Assembly: GCF_029167625.1 (NCBI RefSeq)
Contig: NZ_CP119146.1
Span: 62,001 to 126,000 of the forward strand
Length of the DNA: 64,000 nucleotides
DNA from: Streptomyces sp. AM 4-1-1
GTDB taxonomy: Bacteria > Actinomycetota > Actinomycetes > Streptomycetales > Streptomycetaceae
Reading direction: 5' to 3'
A program made the position numbers and the translations under genes. Of this stretch, positions 55,956 through 64,000 are shown piece by piece (the stretch's first letter is position 1; every line of letters starts with the position of its first letter). Below the pieces are notes generated by a model. It had not been told where the DNA came from and searched no databases. It saw only the letters and a list, made by a program, of their open reading frames with translations.

Positions 55956-57749
55956 GTGGAACCCATCGACATGATCGACACGGTGCGCGACAGGCTGCGG
56001 GGGATCGTGGCCTCGGTCCTGGAAGTTGACCAGGACGCCATCAAGCCGGGTGCCCTGTTCTACGAGGACCTCGGCATGAGCTCCCTGGAGAAGACCGAGG
56101 TCGTGGTCGCGGTCGAGCGCCAGTACGGACCTCTGTCCGCCCAGGAAGCAGCCGCCTTCACCAGCCTGGACGCCGCGGTGACTGTGCTCGCGAAGCGGGC
56201 GAGGACCCGCCAGGACGTCGACCTGATCGACCTCTTGGTGGCGGCCCGCGTCCGTGCCGGCCACGGTGACCGGACTGCCTACCTCGACCCCCAGGCCGGG
56301 GAGATCACCTACGCGGGGCTGCTGGAGGCGGCCCGCGGGTACGCGGGCGCCCTGCGAGTCGCGGGCGTGCCCGCCGGCACCCGCGGCCTGCTGGTCGCCA
56401 ACGACTCCGTGGCGACCGTGACCGCCGTGCTGGGCCTGTGGTGGCACGGCTGCGTCCCCGTGGTGATCAGCCCGATCCTGACCGACGCCGAGCTGCGCTA
56501 CATCGCGGAGGACTGCGACGCCGCGATGGTGCACCTGGACGCGACCCCCGCGCGGCAGCGCACCCTGGAGGAGCTGTTCGCCACGGCCACCCGGTTCGCC
56601 GGTGCGGACGTCCGCACCGGCCTGGCGACGGCGGAAGTCGGCCCCGCGTACCAGCCCGGACAGGCCGGACCCCCGGCCGTGTGGAGCGCGGGCGGCGAGG
56701 CGCTCGTGCAGTACACCTCCGGCAGCACCGGCATGCCCAAGGGAGTGCGGCACTCGTCGGGCGCGATCGCGGCCATGGCCCACGGCATCGGCACGGTCCT
56801 GGCGCTGACCGAGCAGGACACCGTGCTGTCCAGCGCCCGGATGAGCTTCGGCTTCGGCTTCGGCAGCTCCGTCCTATGCCCCCTTGCGGCCGGCGCCCGC
56901 GTCGCGCTCATCAGCGGCACCGTCGACGTCCACTCCCTCACTGCCGCGCTGCAGCACCACCGGCCGACCGTCCTGTTCTCCGTCCCGCGGCTGTACGCGG
57001 CCCTGCTGAACGCCTCCGGAAACGAGCTCGCCCCCGTCAGCGTCGACTCCGTGCGGCTGTGCGTGGCGGCTGGCGAGAACCTGCCCGGCCCGCTCGGTGA
57101 GCGGATCCGCACCGCCTTCGGCGCCGAGCTGCTCAACGGCCTCGGCGCAACCGAGGTCCTCTACATCGTCGTCGGCACCCCGCCAGGCGAGGACCGGCCG
57201 GGGACCTTCGGAGTGCCGGTGCCCGGGACCACCGCGACCGTCCGCGCGACGGACGGCAGGCCCGTCGCCGACGGCGAGCAGGGACGGCTGCACATCGCCG
57301 GCCCGACCGTCGCCCTGGGCTACATCGGCCGACCGGAAGCAGCGGCGGCCACCTTCGCCGACGGCGGCGCCTACACCGGCGACGTGGTGCGCCGTGCGCC
57401 GGACGGCACGTTCACCCACCTGTGCCGTTCCGATGACGTGCTCAACCTGGGCGGCCACAAGGTCGTGCCCAGCGAGATCGAGAGCGTCCTTCGCGGCGTC
57501 GACGGGGTCCAGGACTGCGTGGTGGTCGGCGGCCGCGACGCCGACGGCCTGGAGCAGGCGGTGGCGTACCTGGTGGCCGCGCCCGGATCCGAGGTGACCG
57601 CGGTGCGGCGCGCGGTGCTCGCCGCGATACGCGGAGGTCTCGCCACCTACAAGCGGCCCGGCCGCCTGGAGTTCCTCGACCAGCTCCCCACCACCTCGAC
57701 CGGCAAGGTGGCCGCCTTCGAGCTCAGGAAGGCGGCCAGCCGAGCATGA
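55956..57749 (+). CDS. ACP-acyl adenylating enzyme fusion
   Basis: A 597-residue protein. An acyl carrier domain occupies ~1-80, with attachment Ser43 in YEDLGMSSLEK. An AMP-forming ligase follows, with VQYTSGSTGMPKGV, GLGATEVLY, YTGDVVRR and the C-terminal Lys in TSTGKVAAF. It probably adenylates a carboxylic acid and loads it on its own or a partner ACP. The benzoate-CoA-ligase-like look hints at an aromatic or amino acid starter (inference). The GTG at 55956 has AAAGGA upstream. Confidence 0.85.
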   Translation: MEPIDMIDTVRDRLRGIVASVLEVDQDAIKPGALFYEDLGMSSLEKTEVVVAVERQYGPLSAQEAAAFTSLDAAVTVLAKRARTRQDVDLIDLLVAARVRAGHGDRTAYLDPQAGEITYAGLLEAARGYAGALRVAGVPAGTRGLLVANDSVATVTAVLGLWWHGCVPVVISPILTDAELRYIAEDCDAAMVHLDATPARQRTLEELFATATRFAGADVRTGLATAEVGPAYQPGQAGPPAVWSAGGEALVQYTSGSTGMPKGVRHSSGAIAAMAHGIGTVLALTEQDTVLSSARMSFGFGFGSSVLCPLAAGARVALISGTVDVHSLTAALQHHRPTVLFSVPRLYAALLNASGNELAPVSVDSVRLCVAAGENLPGPLGERIRTAFGAELLNGLGATEVLYIVVGTPPGEDRPGTFGVPVPGTTATVRATDGRPVADGEQGRLHIAGPTVALGYIGRPEAAAATFADGGAYTGDVVRRAPDGTFTHLCRSDDVLNLGGHKVVPSEIESVLRGVDGVQDCVVVGGRDADGLEQAVAYLVAAPGSEVTAVRRAVLAAIRGGLATYKRPGRLEFLDQLPTTSTGKVAAFELRKAASRA

Positions 57750-58882
57750 CGTGGGACATCACGGGCATGGCGGCCATCGCCAACATCGGCGCCACCCCGG
57801 AAGAGATCTTCGCCGCGCTCTGCGCGGGCAAGGAGAGCCGCGCGCCGTTGAAGGCGTTCGACCCGGCCAAGTACCGGGCGGCCTACGCCTACGAGATCGA
57901 CGACCGGCCCGAGGCCGGCGTCGACCTGCCGGGGCGTGCCACCCGCTGGTTGACCACCGTCGTCCGCCAGGCGGCCGCCGACGCGGGCCTGGGCAAGGAC
58001 CTGGCCCAGGTGCCCGTGCTGGTCGGCACGACCATGCGCGAGCAGCGAAGCCTCGAACTGTGGTGGCGCGACGGCGCGCAAGTCGCTGTCGACGACCTGC
58101 ACTTCGGTACCGCGCTGAAGGCAGAGTTCGGGGCGTGCACCACGTACACCTTCGCCAACGCCTGCTCCGCCTCGCTGTACGCGCTCGGCATGGCCACGGA
58201 CATGATCGACCTCGGTCTGGCCGACACCGTCATCGTCGCCGGCACCGATGCCGCCACCGAGAGCGGCTTCGGCACCCTCGACCGGGTGCAGAACGATCTC
58301 CCCGACGCGCTGCGCCCCTTCGACGCCACCCACAAGGGCATGCTGATGGGGGAGGGCGCGGCGGCTGTCGTCGTCCAGCGCACCGGCACCGGCACCGGGC
58401 CCGTGCACGCCCGGGTGCGCGGCGTGTCCATGAACTGCGACGGCCACCACGCCACCGCGCCCGACCCCGACGGCATCACCCGCGCAGTACGGGACGCCTA
58501 CGCCAGAGCGGGGGTGCGGGCGGGCGACATCGACCTGGTGATGCTGCACGGCAGCGGCACCCCCCTCAACGACAAGACGGAGTCGAGCGTCCTGCGCCAC
58601 GTCTTCCAGGGCGCGGGCGCCGGTCTGCGGATGACGGCGATCAAGGCGATGACCGGCCACACCATGGGCGGCTCGGGATTGCTCAGCCTCGTGATGGCGG
58701 TGCTCGCCATGAAGAGCGGGACGGTCCCCCCGGTCCTGGGCCTGGCCGCCCCGATCCCCGAGGCCGCCGGACTGGGCCTGGTGCAGGGCCGCCCCACCAC
58801 CGCCGACCTGCGCCTCGCCCAGGTCGACGCGTTCGGCTTCGGAGGGATCAACGCCGTCGCGATCGTGGAGGCCATCCGATGA
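57746..58882 (+). CDS. Beta-ketoacyl synthase, catalytically complete
   Basis: A 378-residue thiolase-fold ketosynthase with the C-H-H triad: C140 (FANACSASL), H268 (LHGSGTPLND) and H305 (TGHTMGGSG). It is shorter than FabF (~410) because of a short N-terminus. It overlaps the preceding gene and the following ketosynthase-like gene by four bases, suggesting a paired enzyme. Confidence 0.9.
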   Translation: MTWDITGMAAIANIGATPEEIFAALCAGKESRAPLKAFDPAKYRAAYAYEIDDRPEAGVDLPGRATRWLTTVVRQAAADAGLGKDLAQVPVLVGTTMREQRSLELWWRDGAQVAVDDLHFGTALKAEFGACTTYTFANACSASLYALGMATDMIDLGLADTVIVAGTDAATESGFGTLDRVQNDLPDALRPFDATHKGMLMGEGAAAVVVQRTGTGTGPVHARVRGVSMNCDGHHATAPDPDGITRAVRDAYARAGVRAGDIDLVMLHGSGTPLNDKTESSVLRHVFQGAGAGLRMTAIKAMTGHTMGGSGLLSLVMAVLAMKSGTVPPVLGLAAPIPEAAGLGLVQGRPTTADLRLAQVDAFGFGGINAVAIVEAIR

Positions 58883-59895
58883 CCGCGACGAGCACGCGGA
58901 GAAGGGCGGATGTCCGGGAGGTCGTCGTTACGGGCGTCGGGCTGGCGCTTCCCGGCGTCGCAACGCCCGGCGACCTCCTCGGACTACTGCCGGGGGAGGG
59001 CGGCTTCGACCCGGTCACCGGACTGGTCGGACGGGAGCTGCGCCACAAGGACCGGGCGTCCCGGCTCGCCCTTCGCGCCGCCGAGTTCGCCCTCCACGAC
59101 GCTGCTCTGGCCGACGCCGACGGCCTGTTCACGGGCGCGGCCGGCGGGACCGCCGTCGTGGTCAGCACCAACTTCGGCAATGCGGACAGTGTCTGCGGGG
59201 CCGTCGACACCATCGCCGCTGAGGGTGTCACGGGCCTCAGCCCCCTGGGGCTGCCGCAGACGTCCAGCAACGTCATCGCCGGTTGGGTGGCCATCCGTTA
59301 CCGGCTGGGCGGCCCCAACCTGACGGTCAGCAACGGCGCAACGAGCGGTCTGGACGCCGTGGCCTGGGCCCGGAACCTCATCGTCGCCGGCCGCGCCGAG
59401 GCCGCCATCGTCGTCGGCGTCGAGCCAGGCAACCACGTGGTGACGAAGATCCTCGGCGAGCAGTCCACCGACGCGGCGGTCGCCGTCGTCCTGGAGCCTG
59501 CGGACGCAGCCGCTTCCCGGGGCGCACGGCCCCGCGCCACGATCACCGGCTACGCACGGACCCGGAACCTCACCGAGGCGCTGGTCTCCACCGGCGAGCC
59601 CGCGGAAGGCCCCGTCGGACTGTGGCTCACGGACGGGGCGGAACCCGCCGGCACCACGGCGGGCCGCCTGCTCGCAGCCGCGCGCCGGATCGACCTGGAA
59701 TCCCAGCTGGGTCCGCTGTCCGGGGCGCTCGGCGTCCTGCAATGCGCCGCCGCGGCCGCCCACCTGGCCAGCGGCGCCTCCGGCAACGCCCTGGCCACCG
59801 CCGGAGGCCCCCGCCACGACGCGACTGCCGCCCTGCTGCTGGCCCCGCCGCGAGCCCTTCGCCCGTCCACGCAGGAACGAGGACAACACCCATGA
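58879..59895 (+). CDS. Ketosynthase-like partner without active-site residues
   Basis: A 338-residue ketosynthase homologue. In SNGATSGLDA the catalytic Cys is Ala154, and both His motifs are gone (AEPAGTTAG and LGPLSGALG). This pattern recalls chain-length factors, which pair with an active ketosynthase. ATG lies in the ATGA overlap with the active ketosynthase gene. Confidence 0.8.
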   Translation: MTATSTRRRADVREVVVTGVGLALPGVATPGDLLGLLPGEGGFDPVTGLVGRELRHKDRASRLALRAAEFALHDAALADADGLFTGAAGGTAVVVSTNFGNADSVCGAVDTIAAEGVTGLSPLGLPQTSSNVIAGWVAIRYRLGGPNLTVSNGATSGLDAVAWARNLIVAGRAEAAIVVGVEPGNHVVTKILGEQSTDAAVAVVLEPADAAASRGARPRATITGYARTRNLTEALVSTGEPAEGPVGLWLTDGAEPAGTTAGRLLAAARRIDLESQLGPLSGALGVLQCAAAAAHLASGASGNALATAGGPRHDATAALLLAPPRALRPSTQERGQHP

Positions 59896-60887
59896 CCACC
59901 ACGAGCGTGACCATCGAGGAGCTCCGCGCCCTGATAGCCGACGTGCTGGAGACCGAGCCCGAAGAGGTCACCGACGATGCGCACTTCGCCCACGAGCTCG
60001 ACATCGACTCGCTGATGATGCTGGAGATCTTCACCCGCGTGGAGGGCGCGTTCGGCGTCCTGGACAACGCCGTGGTGGCCAGCGGCGTCACCACCCTCGC
60101 CGAGCTGCACGCCTTCCTCACCTCGAAGCTCAACCGCGCGACCTTGCCCTCCCCGCTCATCCGACCCAGGCCGGTGAGCGACCCAGCGGCGCGCCTGTTC
60201 CTGCTCCACCACGCCGGCGGGTCACACCTGCTCTACCGGGGCTGGGCGGAGCTTTTCCCCGAGGACTGGGAACTGTGCCTGCTGGAGGCGCCCGGCCGCG
60301 GCAGCCTCCAGGGCCTTCCGCTGATCGACGACTGCGAGCAGCTGGTCGACTACTTCCACGTCGCCATCGCGCCCCTGCTCGACCGGCCCTTCGGGTTCTT
60401 CGGCCACAGCATGGGCGCCCTGATCGGCTACCAGCTCACCCACCGGCTCCTCCGAGAGCGCGGCGCGCTCCCCACCTGGCTGGGGGTCTCCGCCTACGGT
60501 GCTCCGGGAGGCGACGCCAGCGGCTGCGGCCCTCACCTGATGGCCGACGACGAACTGCGCGCCTGGCTGCGCAGCGGCGGCGGCAGCCCACCGCAGCTCC
60601 TCGACAACGACGTCTGGCGCAAGTTCGCCCCGGTGTTCCGCGCCGACTTCAAGCTTGTGAACACCTGGGCCGCACCCCGCAGCCCCGAGCCGCTGCCCGT
60701 CCCGCTCACGGCATTCGCCGGCAGGGGCGACGCGCTGATCGGCGAGGACCGACTCCTCGCCTGGCAGGCGCTCACGACCGACTTCCGCGGACTCGCGAGG
60801 TACGACGGTGGCCACTTCTACCTGCTGGACCACCCGCAGCAGCTCGCCGCCGCCATCACGGCCGCGATGCGACCCGCAGCACCTTGA
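59892..60887 (+). CDS. ACP-type II thioesterase fusion
   Basis: A 331-residue protein. An ACP sits at ~1-80 with attachment Ser40 in HELDIDSLMML. A RifR-like alpha/beta-hydrolase follows: FLLHHAGGS, catalytic S173 in FFGHSMGAL, Asp in GRGDALIG and His in DGGHFYLL. It probably carries and then releases or edits the acyl chain. ATGA overlap with the ketosynthase-like gene; last gene of the cluster. Confidence 0.88.
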   Translation: MTTTSVTIEELRALIADVLETEPEEVTDDAHFAHELDIDSLMMLEIFTRVEGAFGVLDNAVVASGVTTLAELHAFLTSKLNRATLPSPLIRPRPVSDPAARLFLLHHAGGSHLLYRGWAELFPEDWELCLLEAPGRGSLQGLPLIDDCEQLVDYFHVAIAPLLDRPFGFFGHSMGALIGYQLTHRLLRERGALPTWLGVSAYGAPGGDASGCGPHLMADDELRAWLRSGGGSPPQLLDNDVWRKFAPVFRADFKLVNTWAAPRSPEPLPVPLTAFAGRGDALIGEDRLLAWQALTTDFRGLARYDGGHFYLLDHPQQLAAAITAAMRPAAP

Positions 60888-60967
60888 GCCTGCTCGCCAT
60901 GCCGCCGCGCCGCCCGTCAGACGATCAACTTCGACGGAGCGGCAGCGGAGGGCGTGTTGGCGGGCGT

Positions 60968-61357
60968 TCAGGCGTCGGGGTCGACTTCGGGGTGCGTGAA
61001 CCGCACGGGCCGGCCCAGCGACCGGGCGTAGGCGATCTCGGACCGGGTGCTGTCACCGATGTAGTCGCCGACCACGAGCACCTCATCAGCCAGAAGGATC
61101 TTCGATCGGTGCAGTGCGTCCAGCCGAACCTTCAGCGCTTCGGCCTCGACCGGGTCGGACCAGAGCGGCTGCGGAGACTTCAGGTCGCAGCCCGGCTTGA
61201 CGACGATCCGCCCGGCCTCGGTCTCCCGTACCTCTGCCTCGGCCATCTCGGCCATGAAGCGGGTGGAACCGCAGATCGCGACGATCTGCGGGAAGTTCAG
61301 CTGCGCCTTCGCCTCGGCGAGCTTCTCCTCGGGGGTGATCACTTGCGGGGACGACAC
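60968..61357 (-). CDS. Small nucleoside 2-deoxyribosyltransferase-like protein
   Basis: A 129-residue protein with IVAICGSTRFMAEMAEAE, then LHRSKILLADEVLVVGDYIG and DSTRSEIAYARSLGRPVRF, the outline of NDT-like/DUF4406 proteins, with a Glu in SEIAYA at the catalytic position. AGGAGGAACA just before GTG 61357 decides the start. It converges on the cluster and may be unrelated to it. Confidence 0.7.
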   Translation of the reverse strand: MSSPQVITPEEKLAEAKAQLNFPQIVAICGSTRFMAEMAEAEVRETEAGRIVVKPGCDLKSPQPLWSDPVEAEALKVRLDALHRSKILLADEVLVVGDYIGDSTRSEIAYARSLGRPVRFTHPEVDPDA

Positions 61358-61952
61358 TGTTCCTCCTGGTGGTGCTGCCCGAGGGATGCCTGCGGCGACA
61401 AGTACGAGGGCGTCCAAGGTCGCCTTACGGCGAACCGTGAACACACCCGCGCCCGCACTCTATGCGACGGAGATCCCTGCCCGGTGGCGCTTCGCCAGTC
61501 AGCCACCTGGCCGCAATTTCGGCCGACCCAAGGCCGCCCTGGCTGCCAGCGCCACGAAGAGCCGCCACGGCCTGCCCGGCTGCCGCCCCGAGCAGCCGCT
61601 GTCCGCGGCGTCGGGCCCCAGTGTCGGCCTCGTCAGCCGATCCCCTGTCGGCGGCCGGTGGCGGTGCCGGGACGAGCACGGGAGACTTCCGCCACCCGAA
61701 CGAGCGAAGAACGACCAGTCGACCGCGTTGACGAAGGCTGCCCGGCGGGGAGGACCTCGGTGGTATGCCAGCCCCGGCTCACCGAACGGCCAGGCCGCCT
61801 GCCAGCCGTTGCGGATGCGGCTGGAACCGAGGTTGAGGCGGTCACCTCACCGGCGCCCCGGCCCTGCGCTGCGCCTGCGCCCGCCCTGATCGCTACAGCT
61901 GCCCGCTACCCCATTCCTGACCACGCCCGCTGTGCATGTCAACGAGGAGATC
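61358..61952. other. Non-coding gap
   Basis: 595 bases between divergent genes. Long open frames exist only as an effect of high GC; I see no motif or ribosome site. Confidence 0.4.
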
Positions 61953-63005
61953 ATGTCCATCGCATCCCACGGCACGCCGGAGCAGATCGCGGCGATCGCC
62001 GAGACGCTGGTGCTCGCGTACGGACTGCGCCCGGCGGAGATCACGCGCATCCCGGAAGGCACCGCGACGGACAACTACGCCATCGTGGACCAGGCGGGCC
62101 GTCAGCACTTCGGCAAGGTCTACCGCACGGGCAGCAACTTGGATCTGGAGCTGGCGTCGGTCGAGCTGTCCGAGTACGCCGCCGACGGGGGCGTCGCCAC
62201 CGCGCGGGCGACCCGCACGCGCGGCCACGAACTCATCGCGACCCATGGGAGGCTTCCGATGTCTCTGTGGTCGTACGTGCCGCACACCGAGACCGCCGAG
62301 GGCACCCTGACCGGTGCACGCTGGCCCGCGGTCGGCGAAGCGATGGGCCGTCTTCACCGCCGGCTCGCCACCCACCCCGCCGCCGCACCCGCGCTGGAAC
62401 CCGGTGCCGCGATCTGCGACGTCGCCACTGCCCGAGACCGCTTCGCCAGGCTGATTTTCGCCTTCCAGCGCAAACCCTGGCTGGGGGAGTTCGAGGCATG
62501 GGCTCTGCAAGCGGCGCGGGAGCGGCACGCCGTCCTGGGGGACGTCGAGAACGTCCTCGTCGGGCTTCCACCGCTGACCGTCCAAGTCATGCACGGCGAT
62601 CTGGCCGGCCCGAACGTCCTGTTGCGGAACGACGCCGTTGCCGCGCTCGTGGACTTCGGCCCCCCCGCACCCGGCTACCTCGCCTGGGAACTCATGCGCC
62701 TGGGCTGCGACCCCAAGAGCTTCCAGTCCCACGGCGTCGAGAAGTGGCTCACGAGCTACACCGACCTCGCCCTCGCCTACCGAGACGCCAACCCCTCGGC
62801 ACCCACGGCCGACCTCCTGTCCTCGGTTCGCGTCGGCTGCGCCGCCATGCTCTGCTCGGCTTTCCCCCTGTCGGCCCCCGTAGACCGACCCCACCTCGTC
62901 GACGCTGCGCTTGAGTCCTACGCACGGGCACGGCACGCGGCCGCGCTGACGATTCTGGAGCAACTGCCCGCCTTGGAGCAGGTCCTGCGCGACGCTCTTC
63001 GCTGA
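61953..63005 (+). CDS. APH/homoserine-kinase-like phosphotransferase
   Basis: A 350-residue kinase of the aminoglycoside phosphotransferase fold. It has the catalytic motif MHGDLAGPNVLL and the metal-binding ALVDFGPP. N-terminal EGTATDNYAIVD and FGKVYR supply the nucleotide-binding part. Substrates in the family range from antibiotics to small metabolites. GAGGAG immediately before ATG 61953 sets the start; a GTG at 61932 is the alternative. It could give self-protection against the cluster's product (inference). Confidence 0.82.
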   Translation: MSIASHGTPEQIAAIAETLVLAYGLRPAEITRIPEGTATDNYAIVDQAGRQHFGKVYRTGSNLDLELASVELSEYAADGGVATARATRTRGHELIATHGRLPMSLWSYVPHTETAEGTLTGARWPAVGEAMGRLHRRLATHPAAAPALEPGAAICDVATARDRFARLIFAFQRKPWLGEFEAWALQAARERHAVLGDVENVLVGLPPLTVQVMHGDLAGPNVLLRNDAVAALVDFGPPAPGYLAWELMRLGCDPKSFQSHGVEKWLTSYTDLALAYRDANPSAPTADLLSSVRVGCAAMLCSAFPLSAPVDRPHLVDAALESYARARHAAALTILEQLPALEQVLRDALR

Positions 63006-63176
63006 GCCGCGGACCCTCGCTGTCGGCGTACTCACCTCGCCCGCGGTCCTGCACAGCGGACTCCCCTGGCTGCCCGGGCCTGCCGCACCGGCAGCGTTTG
63101 AGGGTCGCCTGTCGGCGCGGCCGCCGCCCGGAGAGCGGCGGGGTCGCGGAGGGTCAGGGCCGGGGCGGGGCGGTGA

Positions 63177-63698
63177 TCATCGGGTGAGCAGCTCCACTTG
63201 GAGCAGATCGTCGGGGCTGACCTTGATCGCGGCGATGTCGGCGAGCCACTCCATCCACACCGGTTCGACGCCGGGCGCGGCCTCGAACTCGGCGTCCGTC
63301 ACGCGTCCCTGCGCGTAAGCGACCGTGCGGTCTGCCAGCTCCTGCAGGGCGTCGGGGGCGATCCAGCGGACATTCTTGGTCTCGCGGGCGCTCGGAGTGA
63401 GGTCGCCGGTGACGGTGGCCTGGTAGACGGTCCAGTCATGGCCGGTGCCGCGGGCGTCGGGACGTCGGCGGCATCGGTTGTCCCGCCAGCCGCCGGTGAC
63501 GCGGGTGAGGCTGGTGACGGTGAGGCCGAGTTCCTCCTCGACCTCGGCGCGGCCGGCGTCCTCGGCGCTGCCGTGGTCGTCAATGTGGCCGGCGGCCGGT
63601 GACGCGCCGACGGGGAAGGTGGCGCGATCGAAGATGAGGTAGCGGCCGTGGCGGTCGGTGATGACGATGCCAACGGAGGCGTTGTCGCAGGTCTTCAA
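63177..63698 (-). CDS. NUDIX family hydrolase with a degenerate box
   Basis: A 173-residue NUDIX-fold protein. The box runs from GHIDDHGSAEDAGRA into EVEEELGL: the catalytic EE pair is kept, but the first Glu and the Arg of Gx5Ex7REUxEExGU are replaced. IDDHGSAED and KNVRWIAPDAL fit IDI-like members. TTG 63698 has AGGAG at 7 bases. The substrate is unknown. Confidence 0.8.
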   Translation of the reverse strand: MKTCDNASVGIVITDRHGRYLIFDRATFPVGASPAAGHIDDHGSAEDAGRAEVEEELGLTVTSLTRVTGGWRDNRCRRRPDARGTGHDWTVYQATVTGDLTPSARETKNVRWIAPDALQELADRTVAYAQGRVTDAEFEAAPGVEPVWMEWLADIAAIKVSPDDLLQVELLTR

Positions 63699-63783
63699 GG
63701 TCTGGCTCCTGCCGGGCGCTGAACATCACCGGCGTGCGGCGGCACGTCCGGCTTCACGGGATGCCGGGCCGTGCCCGGCGGCA

Positions 63784-64000
63784 TCACAGGGCCCCGGTCT
63801 CGGGGCGCGGGACGAAACCTAGCGTTGGGACGGCGTGCGGTCCGCACAGCGGTCGCACCATCCGGGGGGAGAGGACCTCCTGGAGGAACATCTCCTGGAT
63901 GAACTGCACCTGCGCCCGCAGCAGATGCGACACGCTCCCGGCGGCGGCAAGGTCCTTGCGGCCGACCGCGACATGGATGTGCGGGGCGAGGGCGTCGTTC
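63784..64000 (-). CDS. PPC (DUF296) domain protein, partial
   Basis: The last ~72 codons of a leftward gene whose start lies beyond the window. APHIHVAVGRKDLAAAGSVS and LRAQVQFIQEMFLQEVLSP are the second half of a PPC domain, and a short Pro-rich tail follows. A first-half fragment of a similar domain lies at 51237-51484. Function of bacterial PPC proteins is largely unknown. Confidence 0.7.
   Translation of the reverse strand, partial: NDALAPHIHVAVGRKDLAAAGSVSHLLRAQVQFIQEMFLQEVLSPRMVRPLCGPHAVPTLGFVPRPETGAL

Noticed and set aside
60900..64000. Type II toxin-antitoxin or defence island
   Set aside because: The small genes here match NDT-like, APH and NUDIX families; no paired toxin-antitoxin signature.

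Overview
The DNA is very GC-rich, with Streptomyces-type codon use, GGAGG-like ribosome sites, many GTG/TTG starts and ATGA/GTGA overlaps. A tap-tpg pair (telomere-associated protein and telomere terminal protein), a ParA partition operon and a primase-polymerase/ATPase replication operon point to a linear Streptomyces replicon, most likely a large linear plasmid or a plasmid-like chromosome arm. No telomere lies inside the window.

Layout. 0-6.5 kb: two GIY-YIG family proteins (one with six zinc-ribbon repeats), a membrane Ser/Thr kinase, an initiator tRNA, a cold-shock protein and an HU protein. 6.5-12.1 kb: tap, tpg and a helicase as one leftward operon. 12.3-21.9 kb: small proteins of unknown function plus a GFA-family protein; one leftward gene is frameshifted in a G7 run. 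21.9-27.0 kb: AT-richer non-coding DNA, parA and a partner gene, then a Fic protein. 27.0-33.0 kb: a hairpin-rich leader and a three-gene replication operon. 33.2-38.4 kb: a complete Tn7-like transposon (TnsA, TnsB, TnsC/TniB, TniQ) with matched ends and one cargo gene. 38.7-51.5 kb: two methyltransferases, a DUF5959-like protein, an IS4-family element, a second helicase with helicase-associated repeats, a 2H phosphoesterase, and a scrap zone made of a broken NB-ARC/TPR regulator, a broken tyrosine recombinase and a PPC-domain fragment.

51.8-60.9 kb holds the most unusual region: a rightward, tightly packed cluster with a damaged aldo/keto reductase, a RibD-like/methyltransferase fusion, a uracil-DNA-glycosylase-like protein, a nucleoside deoxyribosyltransferase-like protein, an ACP-adenylating enzyme fusion, an active ketosynthase, a ketosynthase-like partner without catalytic residues, and an ACP-thioesterase fusion. 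This suggests a small pathway joining a nucleobase or nucleoside to a short acyl chain; the product is unknown. Behind it lie another deoxyribosyltransferase-like gene, an APH-type kinase, a NUDIX protein and the end of a PPC-domain gene cut by the window edge.

The left and middle parts supply maintenance (end protection, partition, replication). The rest looks like accessory cargo gathered by insertion, with several decayed genes at the joints. All calls come from reading the sequence and remembered family motifs; no database search was run.
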